A stretch of DNA of 64,000 bases from Setaria digitata (taxonomy: Eukaryota; Nematoda; Chromadorea; Rhabditida; Setariidae): positions 1-64,000 of the forward strand of contig RCAB01000002.1 in the NCBI GenBank assembly GCA_003640385.1. Reading direction: 5' to 3'. The position numbers and the translations under genes were made by a program. The notes beneath the pieces are model-generated. The model saw only the letters and a list, made by a program, of their open reading frames with translations, searched no databases and was not told the DNA's origin. Below, piece by piece: positions 1 to 12,088 of the stretch. Every line of letters starts with the position of its first letter. The stretch's first letter is position 1.

Positions 1-110
1 ATATTGTATTTATATTATATTATATTTATATTATGTTATATTTATATTATATTTATATATATTTATATTATATTTATCATATAAATATAATATAATATAA
101 GATTACTAAG
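1..110. repeat. AT-rich low-complexity repeat
   Basis: Degenerate tandem TATATT/TATAT units with almost no G or C. It lies downstream of the last visible unc-120 exon on the minus strand, so it is probably intron. A tiny exon near 126-136, ahead of a GTAAGT-like donor, is possible but unproven. Confidence 0.8.
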
Positions 111-177
111 CTTGGACTTACCACAGTCCAAACTATTATAAACATAACAGGAACCAGAATTGAAATTGGGATTATAC

Positions 178-3100
178 CTGCTGTAAAGTGAGTGAATTAA
201 TGGGAAACATGAACTGTGGACTAGTTTGTTGGTTTTCGGCGGAATTGTTACCGTTACCATTATTGCTTGCGAGTATGGGATTGTTATCAGCTCCTACAAT
301 GGATATAGGCTTATGAAATTTATTCTCTGTAAATAACCGATTATTGCTAGAACCAAATACTGCTAGGTGCAAGATGTTCGAAATATTCTGCTTACTCGAA
401 TTTCTGTAGCTGTTAAGTACAGATTAAATCTTTGCTGTTGCTAATTATAAATTGTCATTAACCTTCATCATTGGTGTAAACGACTCCTTGAGGTATCTGA
501 TACATGATGGCATTGCTGGTTCCTGCTGTTGAAGCCGAAGTTAAACCTAACAATTTGTTCAACTTGTTTAAATGGCAATATTTGAAACAGAAACAAATTA
601 CGATTTTGGTTATTTTCGCCATTTTCTTTACGTCATCAAAGAAGGTAGTTGTGCTAAGATGTTTGAGAAAGGTTAATACCTTACTTGTGCTGTTTGCTGC
701 TGCTCAGAGAAGGAAAAAAATTAAAGTTTTGGGGCAAACAAAACAAAAGAAGTTTAGCATATAGATGGATAAATGCTTACCTGGCAGCAAGAACGGTGCG
801 AGAAGTGGGAATGTTGCGGTAGCTTGAACATTGGTGTTAGCACCAATGCTACCAATGTTACCAATGGCATCATTAAGTGCACTGCCACAACTGTTATTAT
901 TATTGCTATTACTATTATTATTATTATTATTATTGCTGTTATTACTGATGACGCTTCTAATAGTATTACTGTTATTTTTTGCTTTGTTTCTCTGCAGCTG
1001 TCGTTGAGCGGCCGCCACACGAAGCGCTTCCTTCAAAGTCTGCTGCAGTGATAATGAAGTTGCCTTCTCTGCAAGGCAACTTTCATGATTAGCTAATTAG
1101 CATAAATAATTTTTTGTTTCTTGTCACAAGAGTAGGGCAAAATTCTAGGTAAAATGAGGATATGAAAACTGGTACTATAAACGATCGAGTGGGTCTACTA
1201 AATGTTGACTAGAAGTACTGCTTCTACTGAATGTCAGAAATCCTCCTGAACCACTTTATAATCGCTTCTCAATATATTACGATTCCACATCTGTGTCGTA
1301 TTGATGTTGGAAGTACTTGCTAGTAGCAGTTCAATTATGACTTGAAACTTTTGCAGGAAAAAGAATGTGCATTGTTTCTATTTACTGAAGGCATTTTAGT
1401 ATTTTTCAACATTTGCATTGTTTTTTTATTATTTAGTATTCATATTATTTATAAATGAGTTTAATTTGAACCAATTAATTTGCCCAACTTCAAACAATTA
1501 AATCTTCCAAAAAAAGCTCATCGTCCCTCGTTTTAACTTCTGTGGCGCTACAAAGGAAAGATTTGTAGATAGGTAGTGCGGCAATCAGTCTATCCAGTCG
1601 ATTCATTCTTTTATTTAATCTGTCTATCTAGCGTCGTCGGTATTTGCCGACTTACAGTGTCCACAAATTGACAGCAGCTGTCCAGATTTGGTGTGTATGT
1701 GTGAGTTGATGGCCTTTCAAGATGATCTTGGCCGATTGTCTCCCTGTTCAATCTTCTCTTTGCCAAATACATATCAGAAAAGGAACGGAAGTGCGTCGAA
1801 AGAGGTGTGTTACAACACTGGCTAATACTGCTACTGCTACTAATTTTAGTTTCCTTCTCCCTAGCTATCCTATAAATCGTAAATTTCTTCTCTTCACCTT
1901 CCTGTCTCCTTTATCCCTCTCTAAATTTGCGGCTTTGTATACTTTCCGTATATATCGTGCGCAGCATTACAGCCGTTAAAATCCCATTTATATATGTCAT
2001 TAGCTAGACGATGCAATGAACAGCTGTCGCTGACCTCTATGATGAACTCTGAAGAAGTAAGGAAGAACAGAATCTAGAATGACAGCTGTTACTTCATTTG
2101 ATGAACCACCAAAACGGGCCATTGAATTCCTGGTCGCTTTTGCTCTCTTCCCTCATGTTGCATAAGAAGTCACTAATTTTAGTCAATAAACTTTAAAAGT
2201 CAAGATTTCTTATGTTAGGATAATTAGCATATTAATCTTTAACTTACTCATAGTTAACTATGCAATGTTCATACCTGTTTAACAATTCGAGACTTATTGA
2301 CAGAAGGCTTGAAACTTACACTGACAAGGACTTTAGAATTTAAAGAGTGATCCTGGTAAATAAAAGCAACAGTTCTAACCATCCTCTGTTAATTAATTCT
2401 CGGACAGTATCAGTACTATTTAAATTATTTTTATAAACTCAAACCTTTTTCTTTGTCAGTTTCGCTTTCTTCAACAACAGCATCATGACTATCGACACTT
2501 TCTGACTCACCACCGTCGGAATTTTCCGCTTCTTCCGGATTGCAAGTTGGCGAGGCTGCCATCATTGTAGGGTGTACCATTGTCGGCAATTCTGGACACT
2601 AAACGAAAAATTATTTCCCATTAAGACAAGATGCTTCTGACTAACCGGAGTGTCTACTCATTTGAATACTTTTGGTTATAAATGAAGATAGTTTAGTTCA
2701 AATAAATTTGATTCTAATTAGTCAAATTTCAGCAGCTGCATATCAAAAAGGTCTGCGACTAACTTTTTGAAAACTTTTTGAGATTAGAAAAGCCAAGGAC
2801 TGCGTGTTAAGAACGTCAGATAAAGTCCCTTTTTCCGAATTTCCGTTATTAATGAGAGTGTTTCGAAATACTGAATTTTTTTTCGATAATACTGAATTTT
2901 ACAGAAAACGATTCAGTGGTTTTCAGCATTAGCTTGTTAATTGTTAATTTACATTTTCGTAAGAATTGCCCCCTTTGAAGATTTGACAAATATAAACACT
3001 GAGATGACATAAAATCAGTGACAGTCGTAATAATGATGAAGATAGCTATTGAAGAGATGGAGGGATGACAGTTGTGAAATTTACCATCTTCAGCTGCTAC

Positions 3101-6100
3101 TACTACCACACTCTTAGTTGTGCTAAGATAAGACTAGTTTTACACAGGTTTTAAAGCTCCAAATTTGTACACAAAGTGGAAAGGAATCCTGTGTACAAAG
3201 CGAAAAGAGACTTTGCGTTGCGAAACAATTTGACCAGTTTATTTGTTACGCTAATTTCTAATAAATTTCGGTAAATTTGAATAAAGTTTTCAGTAATTTA
3301 GCAAAATACAAATATTTTGGTTAGAAAGAAGGTTTAAAGTCAAAAAGTTTCTTTGCTGCTATTATGGAAAAATATTTTTTAGCTTTGAAATAACTTGTTT
3401 GTTTTAAAAATTATATTCAAAAGTTAACAAATGAAAGCTAGTTGCACAGGTTATCATTTGTCAAATTTTGAATATAGTTTTTAAAATGGTCAGATATTTC
3501 CAGATTAGTGGTAATTCATATCGTTATTGGCAACTGATGACACGATGCGTTTTTTTTTTTTTTTAAACTAAACAAGACAATTGCTCCTGACATTATAAAA
3601 AATTCTTCGGATCTTATTAATAACGTTATTTGATACAAGAAAATGAGAAGCAATCTAAACAACAACCTGACAGATAAATTAACGCTAAATTTACCAATAG
3701 AATATATAGAATAAGTTATATAGTTAAGTATAGTTGTCTTAATTAGCGAAACATGTTCTTTCCAAATTTCTGATCCATTTTAAGACAAAATAAATGCATT
3801 AATAGAAAGCAAAGAACTGGCAGATATTTTTTATACTCAACCCATTTTGTTTCTTTTCTTTTTTTTTTTTTTAAAAAAAAAAAAGCTCTCATTGCTTTTT
3901 CTGAAAAAAAAGGAAAAATACTCATACTTCGAAGGTTAAAAAAATAAATAAAAAACCTTTGCAAACAGTAAAGAGAAAATTTTAGAAAGATAATTCCCTT
4001 TAAAAATAATTTACTGCAATTATATTAAGAAACGCTTGCCCTGTATGAATAATAGTTATGAAATGAAAATCTGATACTAAAGCAAGGTTTTTGTTCTAGG
4101 TAGTGAAAATACTTGCAAAAATCATACTCTTTTTAGACTTGAAATTTATTTTTTTGCCATACAAAGGAAGAGTTTTAAATATAAAGAAAACTGTAAAATC
4201 AGCCGGCAATCTTTAGGACTACTCGCTCATTTGATGGTATTGAATAACAAGTTTATGGAGGTACTCGCTGTAACAGAAAAGGTAAAATCAAAAATATGTC
4301 ACATCCTTTCTCTTTTTGATCATATTTGAATTCTTCCAGTTACTTGCTTGTTAAGCAATTTGAGTATTTGAAGTATTATTCCACATGTCGTTTTAAAAAT
4401 AAATTTGTGGCTTTATCATTACTCTTATAAGGTAGGAATAATAATTGGATTACATTAAATAGTCTGTGTATCGACCAAACAGCAATATTCTTGTTTTGTT
4501 TGTGAATCTTTTAATATGTATTACATATTCTCACCTACAACTATTATTTTTATTGTTTCTATTTTTTTCTGATTCTTTTTCCATCAAATAAAATATTCTG
4601 CTAGAGAACTGACTTGTCATATGTTTCTTTGTCTTTAAAAATATTCGTATCTTCTATTAGTAAAGTATTGCAAATATTTAATTGACTAAGTGTGCCAGTT
4701 AGTTATCTATCCAGTCTAAACTTCACAATGCTTCATTTTTCTTGATCGGCTACTGTTGTCGCTATTGCTATTGCTGCTGCCGTTGCTGTTTGCTTGGTTG
4801 CGCTTTTTATGATAACGGCAATTTGATGTAACAAATATAGGCGACTAGTGATCTGATGTAAAGTCGTTTCGTCTTATTTATCACATCGTATATATATATA
4901 TATATATATACGATATATATATATATAGTTTATATAGATACACACGCATGCATAAATTCTACATCCGTTACATCCGTTTATCTATTCATTCATTGAGCCA
5001 TCTCAGGAGCTAGCATCTTTTTACACATTAACTTGTTGATGCTACTGCTGTTGTTGCTAGAAGCTGATGATAATAGTATTGATAAGAGTGATAATACTGA
5101 TGATGATGTCGTTGAACAATTGATGTTTGCTTGTGTTATTATTGTTAAACATATTTTGCTTGACAGGAAAGCTATCGAGACCTCCATCAGCCTGGCAGTG
5201 TTGGAATGGAATGGAAAGAAGAAGAGCTTGCCTTCAAGATGATGAGAGCGTAGGTGGCTTTGATGGCTCAAGAAAGAGACGACGCCGCCACTCTTTCCTC
5301 TTCCTTTCTCAAGCTTCCCGTATAAACGTATGTGTTGAGTGTGTACGAATTGTGAGTTAGTCAGTTAGTCAGTCGAGAATCGAGATTCTTAAATAGTAAG
5401 CTGTCTATGTGCTGAAAGGCTGTATATATATACATATATTTATATATATATATGTTGGATGATAGATGCAATGGAAGAGGTTTGTATAAGTGCTTGATAG
5501 GAACAGATCCGGGCAACAGCCAGTTGGCCCTTCCTTCCCTTTTGCTCCCATTTTCCGGGATCCGTCAACGCCAGTGAATACTCAATCTTGTGTGACTTCA
5601 TCCTAATGAAATTTACCACTCCCACGTTGAAATGAATGAATGTTCTTAATTTAGAAACGGAAATACAGTGCAGTTTAAGCTAACCGAGTGGCTGCGAGAG
5701 ATGAACCACTCTCACTACCGTATTTGTCGAAAGGGGTGAAGAAGGATGCTGAAGCGAGAAAGAATGCATGACGCTGCGTACTACCAGTCTTACGGTGTCT
5801 GTCACATCCTGAACACTGGTTGGCTGAGACTGCCATCCGACTGCCATTCGAATGACATAGAGTCAGATGACATGCACACGCATATGCACATGCACAGACA
5901 GACGGACAGACAGATGTGCCTGACTGATGAGGGGCATCTGTGACATAGCACCTTTTACCGTATTTCATGGCACCATTTCGCATTGCAAGTTTCGCAGGGC
6001 ATGCATTGGTAATTATTTTCTCGAAATTGGGAATGCATGTGATTATGTTGTCGGGAAAGTCTAGCGCAGTGAAAGCTATTTGCTGTTTGCAGCTTAGAGT

Positions 6101-9100
6101 AGACTTCAGTTAGCACTAAGTCAATTCAAGTTAATCTAGACAAATAATGATGTCATGCGTTGCTGACAGCTGCTATGGTGGATAAATTTCATGTGTGACA
6201 ATCAAAAAAGTCAAAGGTGTTAGTTCATTAAGGTCATTCATTTCATTTATATGGCAGGTTCAAAGAGAAAAGAAAGAAAAAACGAAATATGTGCAATTAT
6301 GCACAAAAGAATGAAATAATTTCTTTCTTTTTTTGAATTGATGAGGTCAAAAGATATGAGAAGTTTTTGAGAATAATAGGCAAATGTGCGAGAACTGATG
6401 GTACATGTTCGTTTTATGAATTATTAGATGCAATTTCTGCTCAAATTATATGTGAACAAACCTCATTTAATTTTCGCTTTCTTGAAATATTTGGTTGTGG
6501 TTCAAATGTAAATTCTTGGCGTGCCCCGAGTGGATCCACTGCATCATCTAGAAGAAAATTATGATTATAGTACATCAAATGATTATGCAAAGTATAACTT
6601 CAATGGATCTGTTGCCAGAAACCTTAAAAATTGAGTTAAATGTCATGAAAGAGCAAATTTTTCTGAAGTAATTTTCCTGCTGGAATAATTTGAGGTGAAA
6701 TGGTTTTGGAATTATTATAGCTCCCATGAAATTTCTGAAGGAATTCAGAAGGGAAATAAAGCTATGTTCAATATTTCTCACTTTAAAACTATCCCTCACT
6801 TATGCATAGGTCCTTAAATAAAAAACAATAATCGAAAAAAAAAAAAAGAAACCAATATCAGGAGTGTTAAGACAATTTCTAATGAGCGTTTTTCCAGCCT
6901 CGGACGAGATCATTGGTCGCAATTTTTTTGTGGCAAATGTGTAGACATGACCTGTCTCTGAGGCTACTAGCAGCATCACCTGAGTTCCCGTTAGCGTTGA
7001 TAATTCATAAGCCTGAAAATCCAAATATGGTTGCCAGAAGAATTTGATATGAAGTAAAATTTGAAAATTGTAAGCAAATCTGCGTATAATTGACATAGGA
7101 AATGAGTCAACTATTACGGGAAATAAATTTATACGAGAGAATGCGTTTTTTGAAAGGAAAAAAAAAGAAAAAATAGCAATCAAATACCAACTTTTTTCAT
7201 GATTCCAGTTTTCCTTTTGCTAAATGTTGTGTACCTTCGGAGTTTATTGCCAATATATTCCATTTTTATCTTTACTCGACCTGGAAAATAATCATCCCAA
7301 ATGACATCATTAAATCAATGGACAAAAATAATTATATGGAAACGAAAACAAGTGCATATATGCTTTCTCAAAATTACGACACAAAAAAAATTTTGCATAA
7401 ATGTGATCTTAAAAAGAGAATTGCAATTATTGTTTGTCAGGAAGGTGTTTTTATGTTAAGCATCAGCTTTCAGAAATAAAATTTTAGACAAATAAGAGCA
7501 ACCAAAAAATGAATTTGTATTATTTTGAATACATAAGTATTACTAAATATTAATATTAGGAGGTTTTGAAAGCAGAGACTTAAAATTATTATTTATATGC
7601 AGTAATTCCGTCCTTTAGTTCGGTCCATTAATTGCATTCAAATCAAGATTTTCTTGCTGAAGCAATTTCAACTGTCAATCAAGATTTCCTAAAGTTTCAG
7701 TTTAACCTTTTGTTTTCTTGCCATTCGGTAACGTCGGCGTGCCCTCATTCACTTGATGCTGAAGTTGCGGGGAAGAACTTTCACATTCACCTCCCATAAC
7801 GCCTTCTTCTGTTGATGACTGAAAGAAAATAATATCCATAGTATTTCTAAACAGAAGATAGTACTGAAATTCAAGTGATTCAACTAATGTTTAATAATGA
7901 AACTATCTTTCCAAATGTAATCACCAAACTAATCATAACGAAATTAAAATTCCTTTCCCTACCTTTTATCATTAATGAACTTTTCTCACCCTTTCCAATT
8001 ACCATATCATTTTTAATAAAAGTTACGGCTTATATAAGTAGTCTATATTATACATATGAAGGATGAATACTTGGATAATAATGCTTCTATCTCTGCAAAA
8101 AGTGAAATACTGAAAGAATTTCTAAGGAATTAATTTGTTAGTATAATAAAGCACATTTATCAATGCCGGAGCTATGAAATTTATAAATGTCAAGTATTGA
8201 ATGAACAAATTAAATCAATCCCTAATACTTCATGCAAAAGAATTGATGCTACTAAAAGAATGGAATCATATGGAAAATTTCTGAATAATTTTTGGGTTTA
8301 ATATTTCTAGAATTAAATTTTGGGTTCGTCAATTATGAAGGTATTTTTGATGTTTTTCTAATTATCTCTGAAAATTATCAGAAATAACCCATAAATACGA
8401 ATAAAAAGAAAGTAAACAGATAGATAAGATGGACACATAGACAACAACTAACTGCAGTAGAAATTGGACTGAAAAAAAAAAAAAATTCTTTAGAAATTAT
8501 ATGAAAATGTTAAGCCATCTTCAAACATGAAAAACCAAAGCATAATGGTCATGGATTTCAGAAAGACAAATGATGTTTTCTAAATATGGTAAAAGTATTC
8601 GTCTACTATTTTTCAATCATTTCATACCAAATATAATTAAAAACGAGCACTAAAAAAGGAACCATATCATTTTCTAAATCAACTTTCCATTTTTTTATAA
8701 TATATCATCGTTCTATAAAACTCTACTTATATGTTTTTTTAAAATCCTGTAAATTCATTATTACACAAGTAGAATTATCTAGTTGTACGCCACGCAGAAG
8801 CTTAAAAAATTTTCAGATAAGCATGGAACGCATTAAAACCAGAAGTTATCACATTTTGTTGCTATTCATTTCCCTTCTATATCATCTTGCATATTACATT
8901 TTCTCTTTACTCACTGATCAATTAATTCATTGTATTTATAATATACAATAGAAATATCCTACAAATACTATGAAGATTTAGTATTGCCCTGTGACTAAGA
9001 ATGCTGTTCTGTATAGAAAAACATACTAATTAATATCATTATAACGTGTTGACTTCAAAAGGGCTATCGTTTTCAAATTTAATGAATAAACTATTGCTAT

Positions 9101-12041
9101 TTGGTAGGATGAAACCACATGAAGAGTTTGTAAAAATTGAAAATAACGGATTTATTCCAAGGAATATTTGTTAAAAACATATTTCTAATCTTCCATCTAA
9201 TTTATTGATAGTAAAAGAAAGCATGCAAACGGTGCTCAAAGGCCTTCTAATCAAAAGACTAAGTTTGTGTTTTCATCGCATAAATTTTATTTAAACAGTA
9301 GTGCTACCATAATGAACATGTGGCAGACAGATCTTACAGCCTAGTGAGTAACAATAGGCAGAAATTGGTGACTTAACCTGAATCTGAAAAGTAGTCTAGG
9401 CCAGAGACAATGCGTTGAGAAAAGGGAACGATAGAAGCGGAGGAAACAAGTTCCACTGTCCAAATAGAAAACTCATCTAAAGTTCCCTCTCCTCTTTCCG
9501 CTCCTTCTCCATTTTTATCACCTTCATCATCACCACTACCACTAACAACAAATTGCCACTGTAATTGGTTTGGATACATACACACCAAATGAGCAAACAG
9601 AAATAATTTCCTTCCCTCCCATAATAATATACCAAAAATAATATAATGCCCCCGCCCTGTTCAACTCTTTTGCACACATTAATTTTGAGAAGAATGTTTC
9701 TTGCAATACCTATGCAGTTGCCAGTCAGTGCCTCTCATTGCCGTTCCTCTGTTTTAAACTGACATCATCACTGTAAGGCAAATAACTCGTTCCAACCGAT
9801 GACCTCAATTTTCACTACCAAAAGTAACAAGAAGAGTCAGCTTGAACTAGCCTCTTCGATCCCTTCGATCAGTTCCTTAGAGAGAAATTGGTAACTGATT
9901 ATACAAGATAACACACTAAAATATACTATGTTCAGGTAGAGCTACTGAAGTGGAAAGGGAGGAAACAGTGTAAGGAAGGAAACAATTTTATTTCAGAAAT
10001 AAATTTTTTCGTCGGAAATTTCTTAAAATTCAGGTATTTTCATAAAGTCAAAAATGAGTCAATTCGATTTCATTTTTGGGAGTAAATGCAATCTAATCAT
10101 ATATCAATCATTTTGCAAACACAAAGGATAAACCAACAAAAGTTTTAAATACCAGGATCACGCATCTCATTCATACGAAACTTATTCTGCTCATGATACG
10201 GCACGACAAAATCAGACCTGTAAATTAATGAAGAATTGTTGTGTTTTATCGAAGTGGGAAAGTAAGTATAATTTAGTCAAATTTCGAAATACGCTTCCCT
10301 TTAAAAACCCGTCCGTCCTGTGAGCAAGAAAATCGCCCTTGCGAAGATATATATAGATGATGAATTCCTTGTTTTAATGGTGGACATTCGCAGCGAAGTT
10401 ACACGAATAACATAAAAAGAAAAAAACTAGAGGAAAAATAAAACTTTGAAATTTTGTTTCAATTATTAAAAAAGGAAACTTTGGATCAAATATGAAAAAC
10501 AAGGAAAAATATAATGCTCTGTTATGGTTTTTTGGACTTCCTTAAAATAGAATGGCATTTTTTTCAGCTAGTGATTTTCGAAATTTTCTTGTGAATCTCT
10601 TGCTTGCAATTTTGACAGGAATTTGTACCAATTAATTTGCAAGGCAGGTAATGTTTTCTTAAACAAACTGAAAGAAACCATCTTCCGCTTACTTGTAATT
10701 AGATAATTTAAATAGTCTAACTAGGACAGCTCGAATAAATGGATGTCATTACTAGTTTGCTCTGAAAAGCGGCTGATTTATGTTCAAGAAAAAAGATGAA
10801 GGAAGAACACGGCTGAAGATTTTTCCATGATCTTAAAAAATTACTCTTTGCATAGCTTCGGCTGAATGTATTCAAATTTGATAACAACTATTTTATATAA
10901 ATAGAAGTTACAACCAAGAAAATATTTTCCGTTGTAGCTCTTCGTTCCAACAGTGAATCACCAGAATTTGAAATAAATTTCTTATGTTGAATTAAACTGA
11001 CTAGCATTACTAGTTCCATCCCAGATTTTGTCACACTTAAATTTAACTCTTTCACTGAAGCATTCTGTAATTTTTGGATTAATAAATAAAGTAATAATTT
11101 ATATTAACATAACACTGATTCGGAAAGAAAAAAGCATCGGATTGACATTTTTTCTTAGTTGCTAGTAATTAATTTTCCATTCAACTCTTCTTTTTCTAAT
11201 TAAAGTTATTTTCTGATAAAAAGAAAGGATACAAAAATAGAATTGAAAGTTTATAAAAGGTGTTCGCATTAAAAAAAAATTTAGAATTTACACGGATCTT
11301 AAGTTTTTTTTTTGATTTAATAATTTTTAATACATTCGGAAAAATACTAAAATATCTTAAATTTTAAAAATTTATTAGCTACAAAGAAAGAATCCTACTA
11401 GAGAATTATTTTGATAATAAGTATCATTTAGTTCAACAGATCTAATTCTAATTCCTCTTTATGACTGACTGCTACCAATAAAGCATTATTAATCTGAACC
11501 TGACTTATAAGTTAAAAACTCGGACTGATTTGTAGAAAGTTCCTTATTAATACAGAAAAATCATATAAAAACTCCTTCCTTTTGTAGTTTAGTAAAATAT
11601 GTTCTAGTAATTGATATCACGAATGATGTGTCAAAATGCATTACTTATTCTCTGTTTTTGATTGCTAAAAAATATGCGCATGAGGTAGAATGAAATTAAG
11701 AATTTTTTAGGAAGAAGTCTGATTACCACAAATCCGGATGCTATTTTGATGAAACTGCATTAAACAGTTTTATCTTCCTCATTCCTCCTGATTTCATTCC
11801 TCTGAGGTCACAGAAGTACCCAATCAGTTTTTCAATTTCTATACTATCACCTCCTAATTAAATAAATCGGAAGTAATCGAAAAGGAATGAAAGTAGACGA
11901 AGACTATTCAAAAAATTTATGAAGGAAAAAAGAATTACATACCGTTTCCTTGGGTGCAAGGAGGAGTGATTGGCATGGTGAATTAGAGCCAGGATTGGTG
12001 AAATTCAAATTGAAGCACGTCTCACCAGGGACCATGCTCAT
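178..12041 (-). CDS. unc-120: SRF/UNC-120 MADS-box transcription factor (3' end beyond window)
   Basis: Serum response factor family DNA-binding protein; in animals it binds CArG boxes as a dimer and drives muscle genes. The MADS+SAM block is split over 7192-7280 (GRVKIKMEYIGNKLRRYTTF onward to IMKK) and 6853-7012 (AYELSTLTG through LIRNCLNTPD), very close to animal SRF. Upstream exon 7707-7818 ends NGKKTKG, joining in phase to the MADS box. A likely first coding exon is 11943-12041 (ATG at 12041, 33 codons, donor GTATGT), in phase with 7818. Downstream exons in matching phase: 2445-2598 (acidic), 781-1068 (long Asn run), 463-546, 178-326 (ends LTLQQ, donor GTATAA). The junction from 6853 (phase 1) to 2598 (phase 0) does not fit, so at least one exon between them is missing from this model. 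The C-terminus lies left of position 1. Family identity is certain; the first exon and the gap are inference. Confidence 0.9.
886..950 (-). repeat. Trinucleotide tract encoding poly-Asn in unc-120
   Basis: On the plus strand this is TTA/TTG/CTA-type triplets; on the minus strand AAT/AGT codons give a run of Asn and Ser inside exon 781-1068. It is a coding simple repeat and likely to vary in length between individuals. Confidence 0.8.
4885..4914. repeat. Perfect AT palindrome (cruciform-type)
   Basis: ATCGTA followed by a TA run and closed by TACGAT gives a perfect 30-bp inverted repeat; further TA units follow to about 4926. It lies in an unc-120 intron. No function is visible. Confidence 0.7.
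5421..5454. repeat. TA microsatellite
   Basis: Interrupted TA dinucleotide repeat within the unc-120 intron block. Confidence 0.7.
7819..11942 (-). other. Large unc-120 intron 1 (about 4.1 kb)
   Basis: If 11943-12041 is the first coding exon, this whole stretch is intron. A minus-strand ORF at 9373-9588 (acidic, Gly/Glu-rich) has no recognisable homology and no convincing exon ends. No RNA gene or transposon was seen. If instead the 3' splice site at 7819-7820 accepts a spliced leader, the first ATG would be inside exon 7707-7818 and this region would be upstream sequence. Confidence 0.45.
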
Positions 12042-12054
12042 AGTCACTGGTAAT

Positions 12055-12088
12055 GGTAGTAGTAGTAGTAGTAGCAGCGGTAGTAGCA
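12055..12088. repeat. GTA/GTAGCA trinucleotide repeat
   Basis: About eleven GTA-like triplets directly 5' (minus sense) of the proposed unc-120 start codon. It would lie in the 5' UTR, or encode a Leu run if translation began upstream. Confidence 0.75.

Larger units (their letters stand above)
2599..6852 (-). other. unc-120 intron block, probably hiding at least one exon
   Basis: Lies between the SAM-domain exon and the acidic exon of unc-120. Reading phase requires a further exon here that starts with 2 nt of a split codon and ends in phase 0. An Asn/Ser-rich minus-strand stretch near 4735-4815 and another near 5030-5160 are candidates only. Otherwise poly-T runs, an AT palindrome (4885-4914) and another AT repeat (5421-5454). 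Confidence 0.5.

Noticed and set aside
754..1051. Ile-rich membrane-like ORFs on both strands near 754-1051
   Set aside because: Produced by the triplet repeat read in other frames; the minus-strand Asn-rich frame is the one consistent with unc-120 phases.
4885..4926. AT palindrome as an origin or terminator
   Set aside because: Simple TA repeats of this kind are common in such genomes and nothing nearby supports a specific role.
5675..5983. Cys-rich minus-strand ORF as a secreted peptide
   Set aside because: The Cys and His residues come from CA/TG-type simple sequence (ACATGCAC-like repeats); no conserved spacing.
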